A stretch of 23,758 bases of DNA from Reticulitermes lucifugus (Eukaryota; Arthropoda; Insecta; Blattodea; Rhinotermitidae). The notes beneath the pieces were generated by a model. The model made no database searches and was not told the DNA's origin. It saw only the letters and a program-made list of their open reading frames with translations. The DNA lies in contig JAKCWW010000227.1 of assembly GCA_026260175.1 (NCBI GenBank), positions 1-23,758 on the forward strand, read 5' to 3'. Shown here one piece after another: positions 10,292 to 20,204 of the stretch (positions are counted from its first letter, which is position 1; every line of letters starts with the position of its first letter). The translations under genes and the position numbers were made by a program.

Positions 10292-10512
10292 GGACCTTCG
10301 TATGCCTGAGTATTTCCGTCTTCTGGGGAGTCACGCCGTGTATTTTGGCGGAAATTTACAGACATTTTGGAAGAACATGTTGGCTCCATCTTCACACTTC
10401 TGCTGTGAAGATGGAGGTAGATGGTTCTTCTGAAACATCGGTATCTAGCAGTGTACAAGACATCATCTTGCATAACACAGCAATATTCACATCCACAGCC
10501 GTGGGAAGTTAA
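10292..10512. repeat. Head-to-head pair of the ACACGGCG repeat family (copy D)
   Basis: The left copy reads on the minus strand from about 10397 to 10293, with GTGAAGATGGAGCCAAC, CCAAAATGTCTGTAAA, ATACACGGCGTGA and CAGAAGACG. The right copy reads on the plus strand from about 10403 to 10512, with GTGAAGATGGAGGTAGATGG, CTGAAACATCGGTA, a diverged middle, and CCACAGCCGTGGGAA. The two GAAGATGGAG heads are only about 10 bases apart, so this is the clearest view of the centre of symmetry. The minus strand reads KMEPTCSSKMSVNFRQN, a phrase I recall from insect repeats. Confidence 0.8.
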
Positions 10513-11726
10513 AATTTCACTAGTATGTCTACATGGCGCTTCATGGTAGAACGTGCCTATTCAAATGCCCGTTGAAAATTTGACGGTTTCCAGCTCTACG
10601 TACGATTTACACAGACAGCCCTTCCACCGATCCATTATATCACTTCTGGGGCAGTTCCGAATTACGACTTTACTAATCATGTGTGCTGCCTAAGTTCTGG
10701 TAGCAAAGGTCGAGACTGCAATTCTGATTGAAAATAGCTACCACTCTCGGTCGTTTATGGCTGTCATATTTTTGATCCTCTTAACAAGGGCCAGGGCTTC
10801 ATATTTCTGCCTGCACACACACACACATTAATCACACACCTTATTCTACGTATGCACGTATGTATTTCGTCGGTGGACTGTGGCTTTTTTTTATATGCGG
10901 TACTAAGCTTTTGATTTGACAGCTAGAGCGAGATTGATTGAGCGGATCATTTCATCTCAAGGGCTATAAATTGATACAGAGTTTCCTGTTGAAACATCCA
11001 AAGGTGAAACGTTTATCCAGCAGTATAAAACTGTATTAGGTCTTTCAGTAACACGCAGAAATTAATTTCGTATGTGTCTAAAATTTCAATACATCTACAC
11101 GAATTTAAGTACTGGACTAGGCTTTGGTGTCCACCTGATAAAGAAGAAGTCTGATTTCTGATCACTGCTCTTCATTCAGTATCACGGAACAGAATATAGT
11201 TGTAGATTTCGAGGCCTGATGCTTCTGCTGGAGGAAGTGATAATAATAATAATAAATTTGATTCCAGTTCTTACAGTGCTTGAGGCTACCTGCCGATTAA
11301 CACCTGTTTGCCATGGTGGTAGCCTAGCACCATTTGATACTTACGATGCATATTCACTCTTGTTTCATTAAACCACATATACTTGACCTTGTCTAAATAT
11401 TTGCCTACATTTATTATCTGATCTTTATTAGTTCATCTTAATATTTTTCTGTCGGCTATCTCTTTAATCATATTTAACAATTTTTCATTTAAAGCAGAGG
11501 AAGTAGACGTAGAAAATTGTGATTCAAAGGGCTAGATCTGATCTTTATTTGAGAGACGGTATAGCTCTGTCAGTGTAGTTACTAGCTAAGGGCTGGTCTA
11601 CTGGGGTCCGATTCACGGCGGAAGCAAGATATTTTTTCCTGTACAATTTTGCCTACACCACTTTTGTGGCCCACACTACATCCTATATAATAGGAAACAG
11701 GGGGGGGCTGCTTTCCCTTAGTTAAA
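10513..11726. other. No gene; two short microsatellites
   Basis: The stretch holds (CA)7 at 10814-10827 and a (TAA)n run at about 11240-11255. A run of eight G residues lies near 11700. The rest shows no reading frame or repeat that I can support. Confidence 0.5.
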
Positions 11727-11950
11727 GCGGTGTGGGTTTGAATGTAACCTGTTACCAAATTTAATGGAGTTCATACCGCTATGTCGTGATTCAATAGTAC
11801 TAAATGTAAATTGCCGTCGAACGTAACACTCTTTATTGCTTATATCAATAATCCTGCTACAAGTTTTGGTCCCCTTCGCGGACTACCATCAGGCATAAAA
11901 ATACATATCAACTTGCACATGTACTTTCGTTTTGGTTAAGAAGGACCCCG

Positions 11951-12210
11951 CAGCAGAAGCTGCGGACGCACCGCAGCCTTAAGCCTTATTGTGCATCCCT
12001 GTGATGAAGATGAAGAGAAAGATGATCAGCTTTTTTTTTATTTTCCCAAGTAATGGAGCACCGGTAGAATGAAATTGACAGGGGAAAACCTGTCCCAGTG
12101 CCACTTTGTCCACCACAAATCCCACATGGACTGACCCGGGATCGAACCCGGGCCTTAGCGGTGGGAGGCCGGCGACTAACCGCCTGAGCCATGGCACGGC
12201 CTCGCATATA
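11951..12210 (-). mobile_element. tRNA-derived SINE, family 1
   Basis: On the minus strand TGGCTCAGGCGG (12191-12180) fits a polymerase III A box and GGTTCGATCCC (12148-12138) fits a B box. A unique body follows with GTGGGATTTGTGGTGGAC and GGCACTGGGACAGG, then an A-rich stretch AATAAAAAAAAAGC. The 3' part ends in a perfect hairpin, GCTGCGG-loop-CCGCAGC (11959-11977). Short frames such as AQAVSRRPPTAKARVRSR and GFVVDKVALGQVF are by-products of this SINE that I recall from many insect assemblies. The element is not a functional tRNA gene. Confidence 0.85.
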
Positions 12211-12240
12211 TACTTATGTTTTAGATATGTATTTTTATGC

Positions 12241-12273
12241 CTGATGGTCCGAGAGGGGGACCGAAACATGTAG
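12241..12273 (+). other. Hammerhead-ribozyme-like core (right arm of the foldback)
   Basis: CTGATG at 12241-12246 leads into a five-pair hairpin, GGTCC (12246-12250) with GGACC (12258-12262), and then GAAAC at 12263-12267, followed by ATGTA. This is the layout of a hammerhead core: CUGANGA, stem II, GAAA, a tiny stem III, then UH. One core A appears to be missing after CTGATG, so activity is doubtful. The left arm carries the mate on the minus strand near 11892-11866, with CAAAAC instead of CGAAAC. Confidence 0.35.
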
Positions 12274-12404
12274 CAGCATCATTGATATAAGCAATAAAGA
12301 GTATTACGTTCGACGGCAAATTACATTTAGTAGTACTGAATCACGACATAACGGTATGAACTCCATTAAATTTGGTAAAAGGTTACATTCAAACCCAGAC
12401 CGCA

Positions 12405-12430
12405 GACGGCAAATTACATTTAGTAGTATA
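12405..12430 (+). repeat. Partial tandem repeat of the foldback arm
   Basis: GACGGCAAATTACATTTAG and the next bases repeat 12312-12335, giving a 93-base offset in direct orientation just outside the right arm. This suggests that a second, truncated unit was joined head to tail to the element. Confidence 0.75.
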
Positions 12431-12463
12431 TAACCTCTTACCTCCATCTAGAACCGAGTTTAA

Positions 12464-12503
12464 AGAATGTGTGGAGCTATACCTCCGTTCTTCCATTTTA
12501 TGA
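12464..12503 (+). repeat. Orphan tail of SINE family 2
   Basis: AGAATGTGTGGAGCTATACC and the following CTCC match the 3' body of the SINE at 20205-20475, in the opposite orientation. The SINE head with its promoter boxes is absent here, as in a 5'-truncated insertion or an old broken copy. Confidence 0.5.
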
Positions 12504-12603
12504 AGTTGCGCTTAATTAAGAACCCGAAAGTTTATATTTTAATCGTAATTCACAGAGATCCTAACATCCTGACTCCCAGAAGGAAAGTCGCTTTAAGAAT
12601 CTA

Positions 12604-12895
12604 ATACCCTTACTTACTCAGCTACTGAAGAAATTTACTCACATACTAAGGAACCCGAAGGTTCATTACCATGCCCACAAGAGCGCTGCCATTGGTCCCT
12701 GTACTGAGCCAGATGAAACAAATTAACGCCCTCTCGTCCCATTTAAAATCTGATTAAATATAATATTCTCATTTGCACCTAGGTCTTCAACCGGCCATTT
12801 ACTTCGTGTTTTCCCACCAAAATTCTGCATGCACTTCGGTTCCATGCGCGCCAGATGCTTCGCCCCTTTCATCTTCCCCAGTTATACAGTTCTAA
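12604..12895 (-). pseudogene. LINE reverse transcriptase, C-terminal relic with a TAAG tail
   Basis: The minus strand reads RILVGKHEVNGRLKT near 12840-12790, then, after stops, FHLAQYRDQW near 12715, and finally GNEPSGSL near 12665. In an overlapping frame the end reads MVMNLRVP and stops. These correspond in order to RVLVGKPEGKRPLGR, INLAQDRDQWRA and MNLRVP, which I recall as the end of a widespread insect non-LTR reverse transcriptase frame. Downstream on the minus strand, GTAAGTAAGG at about 12610-12619 looks like a decayed (TAAG)n tail. Several frameshifts and stops are present. This is the longest of three copies of this LINE end in the window. Confidence 0.6.
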
Positions 12896-12899
12896 TAAT

Positions 12900-13870
12900 T
12901 AGGCTTCAAATAAGCATGCTAAGTTTTGGAAACTTTGATTTACTTCAAAACCCACCTCCCTTTTCTTTTCTCATCATACTCTTTTAGTTTTGTTATTTTT
13001 AAATCGGTCGGATTCGTGTTTTACATTGCAAACAATATGACTAAATACAGGTACATGGTATATGCTTACATCATATTTCGAAACTCAGGACTGCGTAAGG
13101 TCATAAGAGTACATTTAATGGTTTTGAAAATATTTTTTGGGACTGCTACAAACACGATGCACCGAAATAGGAGCTAGTACAAACAAATTACTTATACTGT
13201 TAGATGACGATGCACTTTCTACGAGATTCGTTGGATTTGCGCTCAGAATGCAAAGGAAACCTAATGTTTTGGCTTATTCACATAACCCACTTAAAGGTAA
13301 AAATTGGAACACCACTGATGTACGATAAGCTAAGCTTCGTTCTTAGATCTATCGGCACGGTGACTGAAAAAGTTTCAGAAACTCTGTTCTAATGTATTTA
13401 TTAAGTGTGGTTGTTTCTGTCTGTGTTTGCTTGATTGTTTGTTTGTTTGTTTTGTACTTGTATATGAATTCCTTTTATTTTATTTACTTTTTGTTTAATA
13501 TGATTTACGTTATGTGTGGTTCATAGGTTATTTGCTGTCAATTTACCTGACTGAGATTGTAAGTTAATCGAAATGGCACTTTTAGAGACATTCTTCAATA
13601 CCTGATGTTTGCCTTTATAATTCAGTGAAGAGGAGGCAGTAAAGGAAACCACTGATATGAATACCGGGAAACTCTGCTATTAATATGTTACGACTGTATA
13701 AGAACTTCAACTCTCACCATTGGTTTAGTGTACTGTTGATATATTCTGATTTCATGGTCGTTTTTAAACTGACTGATAAAAGTAGACAAACGGTTGTAAG
13801 TCAGTGGATGCAGTTTTTGTAATTTTAGATATGAGGGTAAACTTTTTAACTGTGTTTGTTAAAAGAGAGC
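12900..13870. other. No gene; short (GTTT)n tract
   Basis: A GTTT run lies at about 13435-13454. Open frames of 60 to 83 codons at 12926-13392 overlap each other in different frames and show no known motif. Confidence 0.5.
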
Positions 13871-13909
13871 CTCCTTTTGATGGCCGCATCCGGTCGAAAC
13901 ATCTCGGAG
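13871..13909 (+). other. Hammerhead-like three-stem fold with a decayed core
   Basis: CTCC (13871-13874) can pair with GGAG (13906-13909) as stem I. GGCCG (13882-13886) pairs with CGGTC (13891-13895) as stem II around a CATC loop, and GAAAC follows at 13896-13900. The bases ATCTC then precede stem I, so a cleavage-type UC lies in the expected place. The CTGATGA part has decayed to TTTTGAT, so this copy should not be active. It resembles the heads of the foldback repeats, but its body matches none of them that I can see. Confidence 0.35.
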
Positions 13910-15087
13910 TTTTGATAATTAATTTGTAATCTGTGTAAATGTTACCAATTAATAGTTTTAACTTGCAGTGGTAATGAATAGTCCAACGGTATGGAATGGA
14001 ATGTGAAAATATATAATATTACTCGGTTTTGTATAATAACTGTATTATTATTTACTAATCAAGATGGATTGGAATGAGTGGAGAGGGTAGCACATGTGGG
14101 CGAGATAAGTGCATATAGAGTTGCTGTCGGAAATTTGAAAGGAGGAGACCACTTGAGGCGTAGATGGTAGGATACTATTAAAGTGGGTCGTATTGTGATG
14201 GAATGGGATGTGACGTTGTGGACTTCGAGTGCACCTGGCCAAGGACAGGGACCATTGATGTCCTCTTGTAAACACGATACTGACTTTGTGGGTTGTATAT
14301 AAAACGGATATGTTATACTTGCGCATATCTTTAAGGTTTTAAAAGCGAAACTCTTCTCTGAAGATTATAAAATGAGTTGTGATTTGGTGATTAACAATAA
14401 GAACAAGGCCGCGTTGTAATATTTGAGGTTGCTAGAGATGCGGTGGAGACTGCTTCAAAACCAGTCGAAATCCGAAATCTCGTTCCTGTCTGTGATGTAT
14501 TGGGCTGTTGCCCTCGAATTCGATGTAATATTCGGTACCGCTAAGCAATACGGTATATGGGCTCCTGAGGCTTTCTGCGAATGTTATCCCTAACGCAGGA
14601 AAATCTTAACTATTTAATAGGCAGTGATAATTTTATGTGCCACCTTTTGTAATATTAAAGAAGTCAACATTTCGCCTGTTAGTTTCAGTTAGTTCTCTGG
14701 CTAAGTAAGGATAATTTTCACGAACGTCGCAAGATGAATTAACTGCATAATTGTTATAATTTTATTTTCTTTGGAATAGGAACCAACCACTTATCAACTT
14801 CACCCTTTAAATAGTTAATCAAGCACGAAAGTTGAGAGTGGCTGAGAAAGTTCGCTGCTGGCGGGACGCAAGCTAAACACAATGTTTAGTCTTTTCATAA
14901 CTTTTATTTTAAATATTTTCAAAGAATTATTAATATTGATGTTTATTTACAAGAAGATATACAAAAAAAATTGAATTTTGGACCTTGTAATCCATACACA
15001 AATTTAAAGAAAGAGATTATTGTGTGTAATATCAAACAAATAAGAAATGGATATGAAATGCACATCGCATCTAAGTCCCTGCCGCAA
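13910..15087. other. No recognisable feature
   Basis: AT-rich sequence with one minus-strand open frame of 92 codons at 14048-14326. It shows no motif and is not supported as a gene. Confidence 0.5.
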
Positions 15088-15178
15088 TGAGGTTAACGTG
15101 CGGCAAGCACGCGACGTCGCTACTCAAGGTTACGTCGTTTGTTCCCAAACTCTGAACTGCCACACTTCGATCCTGGCT
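15088..15178 (+). repeat. Possible tRNA-derived SINE head (weak)
   Basis: TGAGGTTAACGTG (15088-15100) resembles an A box, and ACTTCGATCC (15164-15173) resembles a B box. The spacing of about 65 bases is long for a tRNA but seen in some SINEs. The stretch between them is GC-rich with CGGCAAGCACGCGACG. No tail can be identified. Confidence 0.25.
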
Positions 15179-16581
15179 CAGCTATTTAAACAGTGACGCA
15201 GTATACAAGACTGACCCGCTTATAAAACTTTAACCTTGTAACACCTTGCGGTAACTGTATGTATCAACTACTGTACTATTGAGGCAATTTGAATTTTTAC
15301 TACAGCGTCTTTATGTGTTTCGCATGATTCTTATAATATTTATAGATTGTTTTCCTAAAGGGCATTAATAGATTGGTTTTTATAATGAACATGGATTGTG
15401 TTCTCTGCGAGGTAGGAACTGATTTTTTTACATAGACATGTAATGTAGATGAATGTCAGTCTTTAGTGGTTTCAAGCACAGTGGTAAGTGTACCACCTGC
15501 TGACATTAAACTATTCTATATTTAGTCCGCTGCATATTGTATAGGAGTAAAATTTCTTGCATGAAGGTGTAGTGTTCAAGAGAGTAGAATTTTAAGCTAG
15601 AATGTAAACACTGCTAAGGAAATGTTCAAGTCTACTTTACTATATATGCTAGTGCGTGAGCTTTCCTGTCCGTTTCACATCACAGACGTTGAAAATATTT
15701 GTGAGGGTATTTGTTGATGAGAGAGAGAACGAGACGGGCATATTATACAGTTTTTTTTTTCCTTTTTGCATTGTCATTTCCAGTTGTCGTGTACAGCCCC
15801 ATAGTCACGCTGTCGTGACACGGTAATATTGTCATTATTTATCCAAATCATAACTTAAGGCAGTAGTAATTGGTAGTTTGAGTGCGAGTGTAGCAGTGTG
15901 TTTTCTGTCATCGCCATCAGATATCGTAATGTACTTGTCGTATATCTATGCTTATGTGCGAAGCAGAAAATTAAGAAGTTTGTGTAAGTTATTTAGGGGA
16001 AATATGACAGAATCGCTGTTATTTGTTACACACGTGTACAAAACGTATTTAATGCATTCTGCAGGTCAGAGTATTGTAGGACAGGAAATATAATTCCCTT
16101 AAAAATATAAGCTATAAACCTGCTAATAGTTTAAGCATATGCTGCAACTTGACTGTCGTTAATCCTGCGGCTTTAATGAGTTCAGTGCTTTCGTTTTTAA
16201 TTCTTCGTAGAAAAACTAGAGAGAAGGTGAGAGAGTGAGAGACGTAAGAAATACTAGAAGCGCAGACGAAAGGGAAAGACAAGGCAGAAGTTAGAGACAC
16301 TTTTATTTCGGGTGGGAAAAATAGAATTTACGTTTTTTCTAAAGTTTCCAGACTTCACCCGCTCGTCCCTCTTATGGGAGTAACATGGAATTGAAGACGT
16401 TAGGATGGTTAAAATTAGTGTCTTGAAATGAGGGCCGGGGAATTTTTATTTTCTGGTTAAGGATAGGTTATATAATTTCGCAAACTATAATTCGGTGGTC
16501 TTTAAACAGGGAGGCTAATTTGGCACTTCATGAGAAGGATGCAGTAGCAACCTGGAAATTGGGACACCTCTCAGAACTTGC
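15179..16581. other. No recognisable feature
   Basis: AT-rich with a poly-T run near 15752-15760 and GA-rich stretches near 15718-15735 and 16220-16245. I see no supported gene or element. Confidence 0.5.
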
Positions 16582-16821
16582 ATGAAGACAGAGGAAAACC
16601 AAGACAACCGATTAATGTGGAATAGGGACTTATTCGCTCTTTATTGTGATATTCATACGAAGCATATAAATACATTCTGTAGGCGAAACGCAGATTTTCT
16701 TAATCTTACAGCAGATGGTGCCCGTAATTACTACTACACTTTAAAGGGTTGCAGAGTGAATATAATAATACCGGGTAGCCATAAATCCCGGAAACATAGG
16801 AAACTTTGGAGTACACTTTGA
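16582..16821 (+). other. 79-codon open frame, possibly from an interspersed repeat
   Basis: The frame includes DIHTKHINTFCRRNADFLNL and HKSRKHRKLWSTL. The first phrase reminds me of a reading through a non-coding interspersed repeat in cockroach-type assemblies, but I cannot place it in a named family. There is no signal peptide, no membrane segment and no clear domain. I would not annotate it as a gene without a match elsewhere. Confidence 0.25.
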
Positions 16822-17043
16822 ACACATTTTGTAACTGACGTAGCATTTGCAACAAATTACTCTTTCCAGAGTTTATGGCCACCCTGTTATTATTTTTGGA
16901 ACTAGCCCTTAGTTCTATGTTAATCCATTCTATCATTGAATTTCTCTTTAATGGAAAATGCAGTGATTATTGAATAACTGAATAATAAGTAACTGTAGAA
17001 CTTACAACTATTCTCGGATGACCACCGGCCATTACATGATTTC

Positions 17044-17076
17044 CTGAAGATGGAGACATCAAAGGTTTCCGAAAAA
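17044..17076 (+). other. Hammerhead-like head of the ACACGGCG family (copy E)
   Basis: An intact CTGAAGA (17044-17050) and a T are followed by a six-pair hairpin, GGAGAC (17052-17057) with GTTTCC (17065-17070), and then GAAAAA. This is the best-preserved CTGANGA plus stem II in the window. The GAAAC that should follow has become GAAAAA, and the family body downstream (the ACACGGCG part) is not recognisable. Confidence 0.45.
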
Positions 17077-17079
17077 TTG

Positions 17080-18911
17080 AATTTGTGCTCCGTACTGGGC
17101 GCACTAGAAGTTCTGTCCTCTCTAGTCGTAGGGCAAGGTGTGTTGTTTTTAACTGTGAAACAGGTACTGCAGTTGAAATTACTTGGTTCAGTTCTCACTG
17201 CATTTTATATCGGTTTCCGTTTATGTGGGCAATAACGTGTTAAATAAATTTCAAACATTATAATAGAAATATTTACGTACTCGTATATACGAGTAATACA
17301 GGCGAGACACTGAGGATTAAAATGTGGTGTAAGTAAACGATAGCGTTGCACCTTTGTTATATTAAGCTGCGTAGCAAGAGGATGTTTGGCGATGAGGAGG
17401 CAAGATCCGTCCATTCTTAACCTGGGCACTATATTGAGGTGAGTGGTCTGTGAGCTTCGTGTCCCTACTGTTTAACAACAAACCCCCCTCCCCGCCCCCG
17501 AGGAAGGAACCCGTTATCACTTGGCTAGAGAGCTGTGTTAAAATATCCAATAATAATTTTTTCCCTTTATTTTGTATGGAAATATCACGTCCTGTGAGGG
17601 GAAACATTGCTGACAAGTATGTTTGAACAAAAGTGTCGTAATTATATAAAATGACTCGAAAAAGGAGAAAATTGTGTAGGAGGAAGTTCGCGGTGCATAG
17701 CCCACTGTTACTGTCGTGGGTCATATTTAAGTGAATTTGTGATTGATTTGACAAATGACTCGAATAGCACTGCCAACAAACAGACAGACAGACATACAGA
17801 CAAACAAATAAACAAGACTAGCGGAGGTGCGAAGTTGATATTAAAATTGCTAGTTGATAAATTGAAATGGTTTGTGGCAAGTATGAGTAGGTTTCAGTTG
17901 TTTCAGATTCTGTACCATTGCTGGGTCTTCGCTTTATCGTTGCTGGATTTTCCGTTCCTAATTTAAGAGATTTAATTATTTAGTTCGTTGATTAAGACTG
18001 TTCATGAACTGTGTGAATAATTTCACTCGGGTACAACTCAAAGAGAGCGTACTGTTTGTTTCACTAAACCCTCCTTAATGTGATTACAAAGTAGGACATC
18101 AGGTGGAAAAGCAAGTAGACCGGGAATAGGTTTGTTTAGGATTTTTAGAAATACTCTGATTTCGATGAACTTTTAATTTAGAGTTTAATTTCGTTATTGA
18201 TTTTCGTTTTAAATTTTCCAGTGTGCTTCCCTTAGTAAAGCACAGTGTAAAATGTTTGCAAGCAGCAAATGTTTAATGAAACAATATAATGAAATAAACT
18301 TGGTGTATTTATTTAGTTTCTAATTAAGTTGTAACTCTATGATTAATCTTGTCAATGAATTTTCGTTGTTTTCGGAATTGTGTTCGGAAAGTACATAAAA
18401 AGTGTCCTTAAGCGGCAGTGTTTTTATGCCTTAGAACCGCGTTTGTTTTTAGAAGCGTGATGCACTGAAATTTGGCCTAATGACACAAATATAAGGCGTC
18501 ATTTCTGAGTAATCAGAATAGTGCGTATGTAAATATATTGAGGCATACATTTCCGTTCTTAACGTTTTATCAAACGAATGTAACAAAGTTTATCAACAGT
18601 TACGAATTTTATGCAATTGAATTATGTTTGGTCCTATTTGTATTTACTGAATATCACTTGTATCACTTGTGTGAACGATAGCTCCTTAATGGAAATGATA
18701 GCGTATTTTCACCTACGTTTGGTAATTTAGGAGAGGCTGAGAGATTAGAGAGTCCGTTAGTATATTAATACAGCATGAAGAACTAGAGGGGATGTAATTT
18801 AATATTTTAGCGGAAGTAATTTGAAAATGAACGAAAATTTGTTATAAGGTTGGATCTAGAAACTTACGCGGGGAAGGGTGGAGAACTAAACTGCATGAAT
18901 GAACCAGTGTG
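17080..18911. other. No gene; (CAGA)n tract and a C-rich block
   Basis: A CAGA/CAAA tetranucleotide tract lies at about 17776-17817. A C-rich block near 17484-17502 gives three runs of four or more G on the minus strand, one short of a standard four-run quadruplex. An open minus-strand frame of 130 codons at 17362-17754 crosses this block and shows no known motif. Confidence 0.45.
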
Positions 18912-19647
18912 CAGTGGTGTCCAAAATCTTAATTATTTTTAGTGTAGGAAATGTATAGAATATGATGACACAATTTCAAACAGCTCAGCTAAATTTATGT
19001 TCATGTGTACTTGAATTATGTTATCGGAGAAACACAAGTCAACAAGTGTAACATACCAGTTCTGGTTCACGTGGCTGTCAGGATGCACTTGCACCATGCA
19101 AAGTATGGATTTGATGTTAGGCAGTTCCTCTTTCTGTCAAGAGTTTTCAGCAGTCGGTGATGTCGAATGCTGATAGTAAATAGGTGTACATTTTGCAACA
19201 GAGTTTACTTAATGCTTTCCTGCTGCCGTCTTACAGATTCTTTCCGTACGACTAACCCAAAAACCTAGAGTTCTTTGTGGTGTGTGAGGTACTTAAAACG
19301 CTGTTGCCGAAAATTCAAGTCTTTTGAGATGTTACGCCGTGTCGACTGATAAATAGTTACCAGTCCCAGTAAAGTGGTCTATTTGGAATGGAAGATGAAA
19401 GCAATGCAATCCTTCGAACCGCCGGTAATTACATACCACTCGAAACGGCGTAATGTCAGAACACTTGAATCTTCGAACCGAGTTCTTCTTCAGCACTAAT
19501 ACTGACTGAGCCCCGTAATAAATTTTCTTTCCTGTATGCAGTAATGATTTTGATGTTAATGTCTTTTAAATTACAAATGTTTGACTTTTAAAGTGATTGT
19601 TTTTTGAGCCACAGCCAGCCTGCATGCCAGACTTTTGGACACCGCTG
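18912..19647. mobile_element. Candidate non-autonomous hAT-like element, 736 bases
   Basis: CAGTGGTGTCCAAAA at 18912-18926 and its inverted match TTTTGGACACCGCTG at 19633-19647 agree at 14 of 15 positions. CAG at the outside and a GTGTCCAAA core are typical of hAT terminal inverted repeats. The eight-base flanks (CCAGTGTG and TTTGCTAG) do not match, so the target duplication is missing or the pairing is accidental. No transposase frame lies between. Foldback copy F sits inside. Confidence 0.45.
19312..19477. repeat. Head-to-head pair of the ACACGGCG repeat family (copy F)
   Basis: The left copy reads on the minus strand from about 19365 to 19312 with TCGACACGGCGTAACATCTC and AAAAGACTTG. The right copy reads on the plus strand from about 19386 to 19477. 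It contains GGAAGATGAAAGCAATGC, TTCGAACCGCCGGTAATTAC, CGAAACGGCGTAATGTCAGA, and TGAATCTTCG. The ACACGGCG landmark has changed to AAACGGCG in the right arm. The pair lies inside the candidate hAT-like element, which would make it the younger insertion if that element is real. Confidence 0.65.
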
Positions 19648-20204
19648 TTTGCTAGATTAAGCAAGTATGCACTGACTGTTAATATGACAAACCTCAACCA
19701 TAGATAATATGATCTAATTTTCCTTCAATCTTCTCCTCTAGCTACTAATACAAGGTTGAGGGGAAGGGTAGTGAGGTTAGGCAGTTAACGGATGAGGAAT
19801 GAACTGAAATAATAAGGCAGGTCGTGGGAAGACTGCATCGATCCATTAGATGGAGTCACACGTTGTTTTCAGAACTTCGTACGTCGCAGAGGCAGCGTCT
19901 GCACACGTCGTTAGAATTTTCGTGGGTAAACGAGCCAAGAAATAACAGACTGCAGGTTAAGAGGATCTTCACATCGTTTTCGTATAATATATTTTTCCGT
20001 ATGCTTGTGGATCACATTATTGAATTACGAATATAGGCTTATAATAGCTTCGTGTTTTAAATGGGCCATGATTTGTGTGACTGGTATCATAGACTGACTA
20101 ACGTGTCTACTAGATCTGTCGTGAAATATGAAGCGAGCTGTCCACTCTGTCGTACAGCGTTTATTTGTGGAGTACTTGAGGGTGTAGAAACACCGAAAGT
20201 TAAG
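19648..20204. other. No recognisable feature
   Basis: Only a short open frame (70 codons at 19824-20036) without motifs. No repeat was noticed. Confidence 0.5.

Larger units (their letters stand above)
11727..12403. mobile_element. Foldback element with 170-183-base arms and a SINE in its loop
   Basis: About 11727-11909 is the reverse complement of about 12234-12403 with scattered mismatches. Shared segments include GGGTTTGAATGTAACC at the outer ends, TTTAATGGAGTTCATACCG, AAATTACATTTAGTA and TTATTGCTTATATCAATA-like sequence. Each arm starts on its inner side with ATATGTATTTTTATGCCTGA. The loop is about 320 bases and is almost wholly a tRNA-derived SINE on the minus strand, so the SINE probably entered a pre-existing inverted repeat. 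Neither arm has a coding frame. A non-autonomous foldback element, or inverted terminal repeats left from a Penelope-like element, are the two readings I consider. Confidence 0.75.

Noticed and set aside
12138-12191. A functional tRNA gene
   Set aside because: The A and B boxes are good, but no cloverleaf acceptor stem closes around them, and a long SINE body follows.
11979-12269. Two overlapping minus-strand open frames of 96 and 73 codons
   Set aside because: They run through the SINE at 11951-12210 and are by-products of it.
17484-17502. G-quadruplex on the minus strand
   Set aside because: Only three separate runs of four or more G are present. A fourth would need one run to be split.
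17362-17754. 130-codon minus-strand open frame
   Set aside because: It crosses a C-rich low-complexity block, has no motif, and the sequence around it lacks coding character.
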